64,000 bases of DNA, from the NCBI RefSeq assembly GCF_030444335.1, contig NZ_CP128595.1, positions 1,116,001 to 1,180,000 on the forward strand, read 5' to 3'. This document shows positions 63,844-64,000 of the stretch, piece by piece. A program made the translations under genes and the position numbers. The notes under the pieces are model-generated. The model did not search any database and was not told the origin of the DNA. It was given only the letters and a program-made list of their open reading frames with translations. How positions within the stretch are numbered: position 1 is the first letter of the stretch; each line of letters begins with the position of its first letter. This DNA is from Polaribacter huanghezhanensis. Lineage in GTDB: Bacteria; Bacteroidota; Bacteroidia; Flavobacteriales; Flavobacteriaceae.

Positions 63844-64000
63844 TATTTCGACGCTTTTTTATTTTTTAACATCCAAACGTGAATCATTTTTTTTAAAGAA
63901 ACTTCTGGCTTTGGCAACGGAATTGTTCTGCCAAATTGCTTGCTTCGATTAAATTTAGAATAGGCAATTTTATGATACTTCCAATCATCTGGAAACAGTT
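63843..64000 (-). CDS. C-terminal 51 residues of an unrecognised protein (cut by window edge)
   Basis: An open frame runs from the window edge to a stop at 63843-63845 on the minus strand. It reads FPDDWKYHKIAYSKFNR, then KQFGRTIPLPKPEVSL and ends in a basic MIHVWMLKNKKASK. I do not recognise the family. The stop overlaps the start of the serine hydrolase gene, so this is a real gene end, not chance. Confidence 0.7.
   Translation of the reverse strand, partial: LFPDDWKYHKIAYSKFNRSKQFGRTIPLPKPEVSLKKMIHVWMLKNKKASK

Overview
The window is a chromosomal segment of a member of the Bacteroidota, almost certainly a marine Flavobacteriaceae (a Polaribacter- or Tenacibaculum-like organism is a guess). 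The reasons are low G+C, alternative complex III (act genes) next to an aa3 oxidase, several TonB-dependent receptors with an N-terminal carboxypeptidase-regulatory-like repeat, a geranylgeranylglyceryl phosphate synthase, and many copies of the Bacteroidota -7 box TAnnTTTG ahead of genes. No transposase, integrase, phage gene, rRNA or CRISPR array was seen. Both ends cut genes: a TonB receptor at the left and an unrecognised gene at the right.

Layout. 1-9.5 kb: partial TonB receptor, polA, metallophosphoesterase, CXXC-less thioredoxin-like protein, polysaccharide deacetylase and a large DUF2723 membrane protein. 9.6-15.8 kb: tRNA-Gln, a universal stress protein, then rimP-nusA-infB behind a strong promoter and a terminator-like leader hairpin, then a SPOR protein. 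16-27.2 kb: respiratory operon actABCDEF-coxB-coxA, which passes electrons from quinol through ACIII hemes to oxygen. 27.3-32.3 kb: ruvB, a 7-bp x 8 tandem repeat, and a sulfur cassette (SulP transporter, metallo-beta-lactamase/rhodanese fusion, rhodanese lipoprotein, DUF2892 protein). 32.4-35.0 kb: a TonB receptor behind a TPP riboswitch, so a thiamin-type transporter.

35.0-41.5 kb is the most unusual part. An XRE regulator is divergent from a peptide-export cassette made of a C39-like/VKOR/thioredoxin fusion, a double-glycine precursor peptide with four cysteines, a C39-peptidase ABC transporter, an HlyD adaptor and a second precursor with almost the same leader but an unrelated four-cysteine core. 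The two precursor genes share an 83-nt leader, and part of it recurs ahead of the fusion gene. The element can fold as a hairpin followed by an H-type pseudoknot, and the substitutions between copies preserve pairing. Interleaved inverted repeats and tandem -7 boxes lie between the regulator and the cassette. The likely logic is cytoplasmic precursor, leader cleavage and export by the ABC/HlyD pair, and disulfide formation by the VKOR-thioredoxin protein.

41.5-64 kb: arfB, a NadR-like kinase and a PnuC-family transporter (possibly part of vitamin uptake with the riboswitch-controlled receptor), GGGP synthase, phosphopantetheinyl transferase, ahcY, a repeat-filled gap, DUF1569 and DUF900 proteins, yifB/comM, an outer-membrane beta-barrel protein, an S10-type peptidase, a DsbD-like protein, an M16 protease, a TlpA-like lipoprotein, tilS, a serine hydrolase and the cut gene. 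Short palindromic repeats containing ctcgactccgctcga-like or attcctgcc-like arms are scattered through intergenic regions, and one copy lies in frame inside the deacetylase gene.
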